Source: Methanobacterium sp.
Lineage (GTDB): Archaea > Methanobacteriota > Methanobacteria > Methanobacteriales > Methanobacteriaceae
Reading direction: 5' to 3'
DNA length: 10,224 bases
Assembly (NCBI GenBank): GCA_028700095.1
Contig: JAQVTJ010000057.1
Span: 1-10,224, forward strand
Made by a program: the position numbers and the translations under genes. Below the pieces are notes generated by a model. That model ran no database searches. It saw only the letters and a list, made by a program, of their open reading frames with translations, and was not told the origin of the DNA. Positions 1-6,877 of the stretch are shown here, piece after piece. Every line of letters begins with the position of its first letter. Position 1 is the stretch's first letter.

Positions 1-165
1 AGGCTATTGCTGTGTCTAAATAGTTTACACCCTGATCTATGGCATATCTTATTTGTTTAATGGATTTTTCTTCATCTGTTCTACCATTTTTAGAGGGTAA
101 TCTCATTGCACCATAACCTAAAACCGGTATTTATCATTATTCCTCTCTATTTTCCGATATAACAC
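1..165 (-). pseudogene. Aldo/keto reductase, N-terminal part, frameshifted, runs off left edge
   Basis: This is the 5' end of an NAD(P)H-dependent aldo/keto reductase, which would reduce carbonyl substrates in the cytoplasm; the substrate cannot be told. Reading leftward from a GTG at 165, preceded by GGAGGG at 176-181, gives MLYRKIERNNDK and then a stop. One frame over, the protein resumes as IPVLGYGAMRLP, then IRYAIDQGVNYLDTA. These are the family's first beta strand (LGYGAMRLP) and the strand carrying the catalytic Asp (NYLDTA). Adding one A to the A-run at 130-132 joins the two pieces exactly into the usual family N-terminus. Only about 55 codons are visible. The gene lies downstream of secD in the same direction with a 72-base gap. 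Family assignment is firm; whether the frameshift is biological or an error is open. Confidence 0.75.
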
Positions 166-237
166 TTTATTTAATCCCTCCACTCTTTTTAATAGGGTTA
201 TACACCTTTTTTTTATATAAAATATATTACAAGAAGT

Positions 238-1489
238 TTAAGCCATTGTAACATATTTAATGTGTTTCCTTTTTTGTTTATAGAAATTTTCTATGAATTT
301 AGCATATACTGGTCTGGTTATGAAGATTCCTATTAATACTCCTAATATTGTTGTAAATGCAAATACAGATAACATTCCTATGCCGGTATATCCTCTTGAA
401 AAACCATAATATGCTAGGGGTAACATTGCTGCGATTAATGTGGCTGCAGATGCAAAATGCATTTTTTATATTGATATTAAGTCCCCTATTTTTTCTTGTT
501 GATTTTTTCTTTTGATGAGATGTTTTATCTTTTTTAAGCACTTCATCTGTGATTATAATTTGGTCATCTACTCCTGTACCAATAGCTGCTAAAATACCTG
601 CTATTGTTGCTAAATCAATATTCCAATGTATTATTGAAGCGGTACCTAATATTAGGAGAAGTTCTGCAAGGGTAGTGAATATTATGGGTAATACTAAAAT
701 TGGAGTTCTATATCTAAGATATACAACTAATGAAACTATAAATATTGCTAATACTCCTGCTATTAATGCTCCTTTTTCAAATTGATTTCCTAAATCTGCA
801 GAAACACTTCTAAATCCTATAATTTCAACTTTTACGGGCAATACTCCTGATTGAAGTAAAACTGAGGTATCTTTAGCTTATTTAAGAGCAGAATCTTTTG
901 TACTGGCAGGAATCTCTATATTTACCTCTGCTTGGGGTATTCCCTGAGTTAATTCAGATGTTAGTGTAGGTGAACTCATTAATTTATCATTTAGATACAT
1001 ATCTACAGGGATGTTGGCTTTGCCGTGTGCTGCTTGTGCAAATTTCTTAGCAGCATCTATTGTAAGTACAAATGGAACATTTTCGGTTGTTCCTGTAACT
1101 TGACATGGTTTAACATTAACTATATCTGCACCTTTAAATACTGTTTGATTTTCTATTTTTGCTTCGAATTTACCAGGAGTCCCAACTACATGTGCAACTT
1201 CTTCAGGTTTTATACCTGCAATTTCAATAATCACATCTTGATCTCCGCTTTCACGCACATCAATATCAGAAACACCTAAAGTATCCAAACGTTTATCTAA
1301 TATAGTGGTAACTTTGTTCATGGTGTCCTTGTCAACAGGTTGATCAAGATGTATCTGAACTAACGAACCTCCGCTTAGATCTAAACCTTCTTGAATTCCA
1401 TAAGCAGATAGAACTGATATACTTCCAATTATTAATACTATAAGTAAAATTACCCGATAATCTTTTAAAAATTCTATAATATCGCTCAT
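238..1489 (-). pseudogene. secD: Protein-export membrane protein SecD, interrupted by one stop and one frameshift
   Basis: SecD pairs with SecF beside the SecYE channel and uses the ion gradient to help complete export. The start is an ATG at 1489 with GGTGGTT about 7 bases upstream. TM1 lies near residues 13-30, followed by GLDLSGGS (35-42), the conserved start of the first periplasmic domain. Codon 204 is an in-frame TAA (878-880). The same frame then continues AKDTSVLLQSGVLPVKVEI, through several membrane segments and GTGVDDQIIITDE, a family hallmark. Near 454-465 the frame changes between IKNAF and ASAATLIAAM, where relatives usually read roughly NAFFIIFASAAT. About 11 bases of a T-rich stretch may therefore be missing. 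The C-terminus (FITRPVYAKFIE) is intact to 238. Total span of about 417 codons matches full-length archaeal SecD. SecF is not adjacent on either side, which is unusual. Confidence 0.85.
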
Positions 1490-1914
1490 TTATAACCACC
1501 ATCCAAATACTACCTATGAAAAGTCCATGATCCATTAAACCATTGTCAAATATATCTCTACAAATTCAAAGTAAAAACTTATATCCATCTAAAGTTTGTA
1601 AAATATAATATTCCTATATATTTTATTATATATTTTATATTTCATTAAACAATAGTATTAGACTCTTAAGCCACATAAAAAAAAATAGCTATTTTTGTAC
1701 TTCTTGATGATAAAAATATCTTTAATGTTTTTTAGAAACATATTTGTTCAGTTGGTTTTCTACCCTCATAAAAAGAGGTAATAAGAATTTGTTTTATTTA
1801 TAAAAAAAATACCTATAAAATTATCAGATGATATTTAAATCTTTTATATAACTTGCTATAGATTTTTATCTTTGATTAATTTAAAAAATTGTGGTGGAAA
1901 ATAAAAATAATTAT
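1490..1914. other. AT-rich intergenic region between MFS 3' end and secD start
   Basis: This 425-base gap lies between two leftward genes. I searched it on the minus strand for secF, the usual partner of secD, and found only stop-riddled AT-rich sequence. The minus strand has several TATA-like stretches (around 1610-1640) that could serve secD. Minus-strand T-tracts just past the MFS stop (about 1897-1912) could end the MFS transcript. No gene is supported. Confidence 0.5.
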
Positions 1915-3453
1915 TCATTTTTCTTTCATAGGCCGTATAAAAAGTGAAACTATAAAACCTATTAGGAAAATGTTGGAAACAAATGTAAATGTGGTTTTCA
2001 TTGCATCACTTACAGTTTTGTTTTGATTTTATATGCAATGGATGTTTCATTATTTTTTAAAGCTGTTATATTAGTTTGTTTCATTTTATGTTCATATACA
2101 GTCAGGTTATTTTTAATATCATTTTTACTGAATTCATTGGGAAATGTTTGATCAACTGCAACATATATTCCATTAATAATTCCAAGTATTAGAATTATCC
2201 CAATAATTGCAGTTCCCATTGATGATCCAAAACTTGAACTCATGGACATTATACCAGAAGCATCGGACTGTTTATCAGATCCTGCTGAGGATAATATAAT
2301 ATTACCTGTTATTGGCAGTGCAAGACCTAAACCAATACCTAAAAACAATGTTCCAGGGATGAGATTGAATATTTGTGTATCTAAATTAAATTGGCTGCGA
2401 AGTATGAAAGTACCAATAAGAGTCAATAAAAATCCAATTGACACAAGATAATGGGGTGCAATATAATTGGATATTTTGGCAGAAGCAGTTGCAAATATTA
2501 ACAGTCCAATTGTCAAAGGCAAGATTACCAAACCTGTTGTAAAAGCATCTGCACCTGATACTTGCTGTAAAAATATTGGTAAAACAAAAACAGCACCTGC
2601 AAGTGCTAATTGCATTATTAGCCGTGTAAGATTTCCAAGGGCAAAATTCCTATTTTTAAACAATCTAATATCTGTAAATGGTGTTTGGTTTCTTTCAATT
2701 CTTTTTTTCTCCCTGAAATAGAATATTACAAGTAAAACCATACCAATACCCATTACAATTATTGGTAATATATAGTTTATAACATAGTTAATACTTAAAA
2801 TCCCAAGCACAAGTATGAAAATTCCAATTGAAGAAAGTATTACACTGATTTTATCTATTTGAGAGAATTTCAGAGATGGGGGGAAATATATTAATTTCTG
2901 TGAAAATATTAGGATAAACAATATAATAATCAGTTCAAGTCCAAATCCCCATCTCCAACTAAAGAAGCTTGTTAAAAATCCACCAATTAATGGGCCTACA
3001 GCCGCACCTACACTTGCAATTGCAGTCCATATTCCAATTGCAAAAGCACGGTTTTGTCCTTTGTAAGTTCCAGTTATAATGGATGCTGTAGCAGGGGTCA
3101 TAAGAGCAGCCCCAATACCTTCAAGTATTGACCATCCTACAAGTAACATTACTGCATTAACACTCAAAGCAGCTATACCTGTTCCTATAACATAAATAAT
3201 AGCACCAATAAGATGCTCTTTTCCGTCCTATTATATCCTGCATTTTACCTCCAAAAAGCATTAATGATGCCATTGTAAGAGCATATACAGTAATAATAAT
3301 CTGTATAACAGGTATAGTTGTATTAAGATCAACAATAAGATTAGTGATTGCAACATTCATAAAAGTTGAATCAAGTGCAATTATAAATGATGATAAAGAA
3401 ACAAGTATAAGGGCTGTCCAGCCTATTTTTGACATATCAAAATTATTTTCCAC
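1915..3453 (-). pseudogene. MFS drug/solute exporter, DHA2 (EmrB/QacA) family, two frameshifts
   Basis: This is a proton-coupled exporter of the 14-TM DHA2 group; substrate unknown. The likely start is the GTG at 3453, because GGAGG sits 8 bases before it; an in-frame ATG at 3468 contains that GGAGG itself and is less likely. Domains in order are TM1 with LDSTFMNVAI, the loop motif GGKMQDIIGRKR, motif C-like GIGAALMTPATASI, and AVGPLIGGFL. The frame breaks after GRKRA near 3213 and resumes as LIGAIIYVIGTGIAALSVNAV, repaired by removing one base. It breaks again at the A-run 2016-2019, where IKTK resumes as TVSDAMKTTFTFVSNIFLIG, the last TM, ending with RPMKEK at 1915. Adding one A restores it. 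With both repairs the length, about 510 residues, is normal for the family. No regulator gene is adjacent. Confidence 0.85.
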
Positions 3454-3793
3454 AAAATATTCCTCCATTACATTATAAGATATCTTGGAGTTATTATTAT
3501 TTAAAGAAATAGCAAAATTGAAATAAATAAATTATAAAAAATATATGTATCCTATTAATTTACTGGTTTAAAAGGAAGAAACAGTTATTTAAAAATATAA
3601 TAAACAGTTGAAATGAGGGATTTGTTAGAAATGTAACTTTCTAGAGGAATTTAATGGAAAATCATAGGAATATAAAAAAAATGTATTATATTCTAAATAA
3701 AAAAATATCTAAACATATAATTATATATATGAAAAAATACTATACATTAAAACATAAAATGGGAGTTGTAAAAAAAATGGAAAATGTTTAAAT
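3454..3793. other. AT-rich intergenic region upstream of MFS gene and cysteine-rich peptide
   Basis: The region separates two divergent units. A 45-residue lysine-rich ORF (3654-3791, plus strand, MENHRNIKK...) follows AGAGG with 6-base spacing, but its composition is what random AT-rich sequence would give. A TATA-like stretch TAATTATATATAT at about 3719-3731 is well placed to drive the cysteine-rich peptide. GGGAG at 3761-3765 could be a ribosome site for ATGs at 3777 or 3794. Nothing else stands out. Confidence 0.4.
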
Positions 3794-3916
3794 ATGGGAG
3801 ACATAACCAAATCCACAGTCGCTGCTGAGGGTGATGTGTGCCATTGGTATTGTTATATATGCGACAATTACAAGATATGTGTCAAAACTGGATATTGTTG
3901 TAAAAATATAATTTAG
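3794..3916 (+). CDS. Small cysteine-rich peptide (40 aa), candidate modified-peptide precursor
   Basis: I do not recognise a named family. The peptide begins MGDITKSTVAAEGD, then a 26-residue tail with six cysteines at 16, 20, 23, 29, 35 and 36 (C-x3-C-x2-C-x5-C-x5-CC), rich in Tyr and with one Trp. A Cys-free, Ala/Thr/Glu-containing leader followed by a Cys-rich core is the layout of RiPP precursors and of small secreted or metal-binding peptides. The gene has 44 G/C in 123 bases (36%), well above its flanks, which supports coding. The start is uncertain: an upstream ATG at 3777 gives MENV and then a stop. One extra T at 3787-3789 would fuse it as MENVLNMGDITK, so the true leader may be longer. 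Strong T-tracts follow the stop. Alternatives are a metal-binding mini-protein or a toxin-like peptide. Confidence 0.5.
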   Translation: MGDITKSTVAAEGDVCHWYCYICDNYKICVKTGYCCKNII

Positions 3917-3929
3917 GATATACACATAA

Positions 3930-3971
3930 TTTTTTTAAATTTTTCTATTTTTTTTTCAATTAATTTTTTTT
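3930..3971 (+). terminator. Oligo-T terminator after the cysteine-rich peptide
   Basis: Four T-tracts of 5 to 9 bases follow the peptide stop within 55 bases (3930-3936, 3940-3944, 3948-3956, 3964-3971). Archaeal RNA polymerase terminates at such tracts without needing a hairpin. This supports a monocistronic transcript for the small peptide. Confidence 0.5.
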
Positions 3972-4033
3972 GGATCCAATAGATTTTCTCTTTAATGATA
4001 TAACTTTTAAATTCCCTATTGTTTAAATATTAT

Positions 4034-4135
4034 ATGTTAATTTTTTATTTTATTTGGATATATTTGTTGTTGATGGCCAGTGGATCTTGCGTTGCATTGT
4101 TTTTGGGTGTTTTTTTGGGATTAGTATTTTATTAA
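4034..4135 (+). other. Possible hydrophobic mini-ORF (33 aa), frame ambiguous
   Basis: An ATG at 4034 opens 33 codons ending MASGSCVALFLGVFLGLVFY, a single Gly-rich membrane-spanning segment. A different frame over the same bases, from a TTG near 4055 to a stop near 4146, is also open and reads DIFVVDGQWILRC, then a hydrophobic run ending LLKKI. The stretch 4070-4120 is richer in G than its surroundings, which suggests constrained sequence. No ribosome site is visible for either frame. A small membrane peptide, such as an immunity peptide or toxin for the adjacent Cys-rich gene, is possible, but either ORF could be chance. Confidence 0.22.
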
Positions 4136-4137
4136 AA

Positions 4138-4149
4138 AAAATATAAATC
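4138..4149 (+). promoter_or_regulatory. TATA-like promoter element for the 4166 gene
   Basis: AAATATAAAT preceded by an A-run resembles an archaeal BRE/TATA box. Its centre lies about 23 bases before the ATG at 4166, which would place transcription start at or near that ATG and give a leaderless mRNA. This favours 4166 over the downstream TTG at 4256 as the start. Assigned by spacing and composition only. Confidence 0.3.
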
Positions 4150-4165
4150 AATAATATTATTTAAT

Positions 4166-4510
4166 ATGAATAATAAATAATATAGTATATTAAAATTTGA
4201 TGAAGCTCTATCAACCTACGGTTTTCGTACATATACATTTTCTGGAAAAAACTTTTTGGAAAATAAATCTGTCTTATATTATTTAGATGATGTTGATCCA
4301 GAGGTGTATGATTCATTAAAAAGTAAGATTATTGAATACTATAAAGATCGTAAAAATATTGGATTTAGAATAAACTCTTTTAATCAAAAAAAGACCATGG
4401 GAATATGGGTGATTATGGATTGTGGTCCGGAATTAATAGATGATTTGCAAAATGAATTTGAACAAAAATATGAAGAATTAAAGAATGAAGTATCAAACAA
4501 AAAAATTTAG
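4166..4510 (+). pseudogene. Small protein of unknown function with early in-frame stop
   Basis: I do not recognise this protein. From the ATG at 4166 the frame reads MNNK, a TAA (4178-4180), then an uninterrupted 109 codons. Codons 6-30 (YSILKFDEALSTYGFRTYTF...) lie upstream of the first usable start (TTG at 4256) but look like real coding sequence, so the TAA is probably a lesion of a 114-residue gene. If the shorter form is used, the product is 84 residues from the TTG, with no visible ribosome site. The protein is soluble, with an acidic middle (YYLDDVDPEVYDSLKSKI), a predicted strand IGFRINSF, the stretch GIWVIMDCGPELIDDL, and a charged Glu/Lys C-terminal helix that may be a coiled coil. 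No signal peptide or membrane segment is present. It is monocistronic. Confidence 0.55.
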
Positions 4511-4851
4511 CTCTATTTAATTAGATTAATTTAAAATATAATAATATTTATATTTAACCAGAACAGAGTATATTAAAAAAAATATAAATATTCGCATTTT
4601 TATAATTTTATGTACAATTTATAATATAATAAATCTTTATATATTTAATTAGATTATTTATTAATTTAGGATAAAACTTAGGATCTATAATTATTTGAAT
4701 ACTAAAAATATTATTAATTCGGATATTTTGTATTAATAGATTAAATTTCTTATTTTAAATTATGATTTAACTTTAAAATATTATTAATAATTATTGTAAA
4801 AAATGGATTTTAATGTAAGAGTTTAAGTATAAAAATATTCTTATACTTGTT
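4511..4851. other. AT-rich intergenic region before the purine permease
   Basis: This 341-base region is almost entirely A and T. I see no ORF of coding character and no RNA gene. It holds a 14-base direct repeat ATTTAATTAGATTA (4515-4528 and 4643-4656), weak evidence in such AT-rich DNA. Its right end contains the inverted repeat over the permease promoter described separately. Confidence 0.5.
4825..4848 (+). promoter_or_regulatory. Inverted repeat over the permease promoter, candidate operator
   Basis: AAGTATAA (4825-4832) and TTATACTT (4841-4848) form a perfect 8-base inverted repeat with an 8-base spacer, ending 3 bases before the permease ATG. The left arm overlaps the best TATA-like box (TTTAAGTATAAAAA). 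No ribosome site is present, so the mRNA may start at or near the ATG. The repeat would then lie in promoter DNA rather than in RNA, where a dimeric repressor could block TBP or polymerase. Regulation by purine availability would fit the gene's role but is inference. Confidence 0.4.
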
Positions 4852-6303
4852 ATGGGAAATCGAACTTATGATGGAAAAAATATTAAATCTTCAATTATAT
4901 CAATACTAGATGAATATTTCGGTATTTCAAAATATAACTCTACAGTAAAAACCGAACTTATCGCAGGTCTTACAACTTTTATGACAATGGCCTATATTAT
5001 TATTGTCAATCCTCTTATTCTTTCATCTGCAGGGATGGATTATAATGCAGTATTTGTTGCAACATGTATTGCAGCTGCAATTTCAACCTTTTTCATGGGA
5101 GTTGTTGCAAAAAAACCCTTTGGAATGGCGGCGGGTTTGGGATTGAATAGTGTTGTTGCATTTGGTGTTATTTTAACCATGCATCAATCATGGCAAATAG
5201 CTATGGGACTAATATTTATTGAAGGATTTCTTGTTTTTATATTGGTTTTAACTAATCTTCGGGAAATGGTTATGCATGCAATACCACCATCTTTAAAAAT
5301 GTCAATTGGTGTGGGTATTGGAATGTTTATCTCATTTATAGGATTTAAATTGGCAAATATAGTAATAGACAGCCCCGAAAATCTTTTAAAATTTGGAAAT
5401 GTAAGTAATCCTGTTTTTATAATATCTATTATTGGTATTATAATAATCATGGTATTAATGTCTCGTAAAATCAAGGGAAGTATCTTCTTTGGTATTATTT
5501 TAACAGCAATTATTGCAATAATAGCCTGTTTAATTGCAGATTTAAATAATGTGGCATTTAATGTATTCCAAAACCCTAATTTACCCTCTTTTATCACTCC
5601 TTTAACTGCAGGATCAAGTAATTTACCACAATGGGGTGGTGGTTTAATTGAACTTCCAAATGCCCATAGTATTTCAACAATTGGTCATTTGGATATATTA
5701 GGTGCTTTCTCCCTTAGTTTTATACCAATAATTTTCGCACTAATGATGGTAGATTTCTTTGATAGTTTAGGAACTGTTCTTGCAGTTGGAACCCAAGCAG
5801 GACTTGTTGATAAAACAGGTAAATTATTAGATCTAAAAAAAGTTCTTTCAGTTGATGCTTTGGGAGCTATGATAGGGGGATTTATGGGAAGCAGCTCAAA
5901 CACAGCTTATGTTGAAAGCTCTGCAGGAGTTAGTGAAGGTGGTAAAACCGGTTTAACATCAGTAGTTGTAGCTTGTCTTTTTTTAATTGCGATGCTATTT
6001 GTACCACTTGCATATTTTATACCCTCTGCAGCAACAGCCCCTGCATTGATTATTGTAGGATTTTTTATGATATCAATGGTAAAGCATATTGAATGGGATG
6101 ACTTTGAAGAATCTTTACCTGCATTTCTAACAATAACATCCATGGCATTCACATTTAGCATATCAAAAGGTATTGGTTTTGGTTTCATATCCTATTGTGT
6201 AATAAAATTAGCTGTTGGAAAATGGAGAGAAGTACATCCTTTAATGTGGGTTGTATCTTTAATATTTATTATATATTTCATATTCGTCTCTAACATGCTA
6301 TAA
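4852..6303 (+). CDS. NCS2 family purine permease (AzgA/PbuG/GhxP type)
   Basis: This is a cytoplasmic-membrane importer for adenine, guanine or hypoxanthine, driven by an ion gradient and serving purine salvage. It has 483 residues, normal for the family, and is intact. The N-terminus EYFGISKYNSTVKTELIAGL followed by TTFMTMAYIIIVNP is diagnostic of the AzgA branch rather than the UraA/UapA branch. Other motifs are AAGLGLNS (92-99), DFFDSLGTVLAVG (from residue 301) and SSSNTAYVESSAGVSEGGKT (347-366), the substrate-site and family signature regions. About 12 to 14 membrane segments are evident. The usual Pro-Gly-Met-Gly of the first motif is Ala-Gly-Leu-Gly here. The start ATG has no ribosome site and sits just after the inverted repeat, suggesting a leaderless transcript. 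It is monocistronic with a hairpin plus T-tract downstream. Exact base preference cannot be read from sequence. Confidence 0.92.
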   Translation: MGNRTYDGKNIKSSIISILDEYFGISKYNSTVKTELIAGLTTFMTMAYIIIVNPLILSSAGMDYNAVFVATCIAAAISTFFMGVVAKKPFGMAAGLGLNSVVAFGVILTMHQSWQIAMGLIFIEGFLVFILVLTNLREMVMHAIPPSLKMSIGVGIGMFISFIGFKLANIVIDSPENLLKFGNVSNPVFIISIIGIIIIMVLMSRKIKGSIFFGIILTAIIAIIACLIADLNNVAFNVFQNPNLPSFITPLTAGSSNLPQWGGGLIELPNAHSISTIGHLDILGAFSLSFIPIIFALMMVDFFDSLGTVLAVGTQAGLVDKTGKLLDLKKVLSVDALGAMIGGFMGSSSNTAYVESSAGVSEGGKTGLTSVVVACLFLIAMLFVPLAYFIPSAATAPALIIVGFFMISMVKHIEWDDFEESLPAFLTITSMAFTFSISKGIGFGFISYCVIKLAVGKWREVHPLMWVVSLIFIIYFIFVSNML

Positions 6304-6352
6304 AAATATTAAAACATCTAAAAGTCTTTGAATTATGGACACATAATAAAAA

Positions 6353-6384
6353 GAATTTTATAATAAATTCATTTTATTTTTTTA
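6353..6384 (+). terminator. Hairpin plus T-tract after the purine permease
   Basis: GAATTT (6353-6358) and AAATTC (6365-6370) pair around a 6-base loop, followed by ATTTTATTTTTTT. The hairpin is weak (A/T pairs mostly), but the T-tract is strong, and the site lies 50 bases past the permease stop. Confidence 0.45.
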
Positions 6385-6564
6385 TAACCAATTTATTCTA
6401 TCTAAAAGAATTCTAAAGGCTTATATTATATCGTTTTAATTTACAAATACTATTATGCCAATTAAAATTAATTTAAAATAGCTTTTAATATCTTAAATCT
6501 AAAAATATTTATTTTAAGTAATATTTATGTATGTAAATTTATTATTTGTAAGGGTGGTTGGAAA

Positions 6565-6600
6565 ATTTTATTTACATAAAATCTTTTTTTTATTTTTTAT
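6565..6600 (+). terminator. Hairpin with T-tract between convergent genes
   Basis: ATTTTAT and ATAAAAT (6565-6571 and 6576-6582) form a perfect 7-base inverted repeat with a 4-base loop. On the plus strand it is followed by a long T-tract (6584-6600) and could back up termination of the permease transcript. On the minus strand it lies 7 bases past the SemiSWEET stop and is followed by only TTTT, so it may also act weakly for the sugar operon. Confidence 0.42.
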
Positions 6601-6877
6601 ATCTGTATTTATGAACTACAATAATTGTTAATATTGATAATGCAAATCCTATCACGTTTGGAGTTAAGATATAATAATTTGATATTAAAGATCCATATAT
6701 TATCCAAAAAAGACAGTTGAAAAATAGCATTATATAAAATAATAATGATACTTCATCTGATTTTTTAGTTTTTAATATTGTTCTAATTTGATCTATTGTG
6801 CTTATATACATAGTAAATGTAAAAACACATGCTATAATACCAAAATATTCAATTACTATGGGTGTCATTATGATCAC
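6590..6877 (-). CDS. SemiSWEET sugar transporter (MtN3/saliva family)
   Basis: SemiSWEETs are 3-TM half-transporters that dimerise to move mono- or disaccharides down their gradient across the cytoplasmic membrane. The 95 residues match the family length. Membrane segments lie near residues 8-28, 43-62 and 69-89. KTKKSDEVS (36-44) is the characteristic loop, followed by FWIIYG (57-62) and TPNVIG (72-77). W58 and N74 are 16 residues apart, the spacing of the sugar-binding Trp and Asn in studied SemiSWEETs. The PQ-motif proline is replaced by Asp (D29-Q30), an oddity. The start is either GTG at 6877, with GGAG 7 bases upstream, or ATG at 6868; both lie inside the end of the phosphatase gene, so translation is probably coupled to it. 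Confidence 0.85.
   Translation of the reverse strand: MIIMTPIVIEYFGIIACVFTFTMYISTIDQIRTILKTKKSDEVSLLFYIMLFFNCLFWIIYGSLISNYYILTPNVIGFALSILTIIVVHKYRYKK

Noticed and set aside
1344..1535. 63-codon minus-strand ORF overlapping the secD start
   Set aside because: It lies out of frame over the well-supported SecD N-terminus and has no family features.
1490..1560. Possible 3' end of secF just upstream of secD (fragments such as WIMDF and FGWWL in one minus frame)
   Set aside because: The frame contains two stops within 20 codons and no other SecF segment is found further upstream; the resemblance to a SecF C-terminus is too weak.
3654..3791. 45-residue Lys-rich ORF with a good ribosome site (MENHRNIKK...)
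   Set aside because: Composition (Lys, Ile, Tyr, Asn) is what random AT-rich DNA encodes and no domain is visible; kept only as a note on the upstream region.
4515..4656. 14-base direct repeat ATTTAATTAGATTA in the region before the permease
   Set aside because: It is made almost only of A and T in a region that is nearly all A/T; chance is a sufficient explanation.
5184..6188. Three minus-strand ORFs under the permease
   Set aside because: They are shadows of an intact, clearly identified NCS2 gene.
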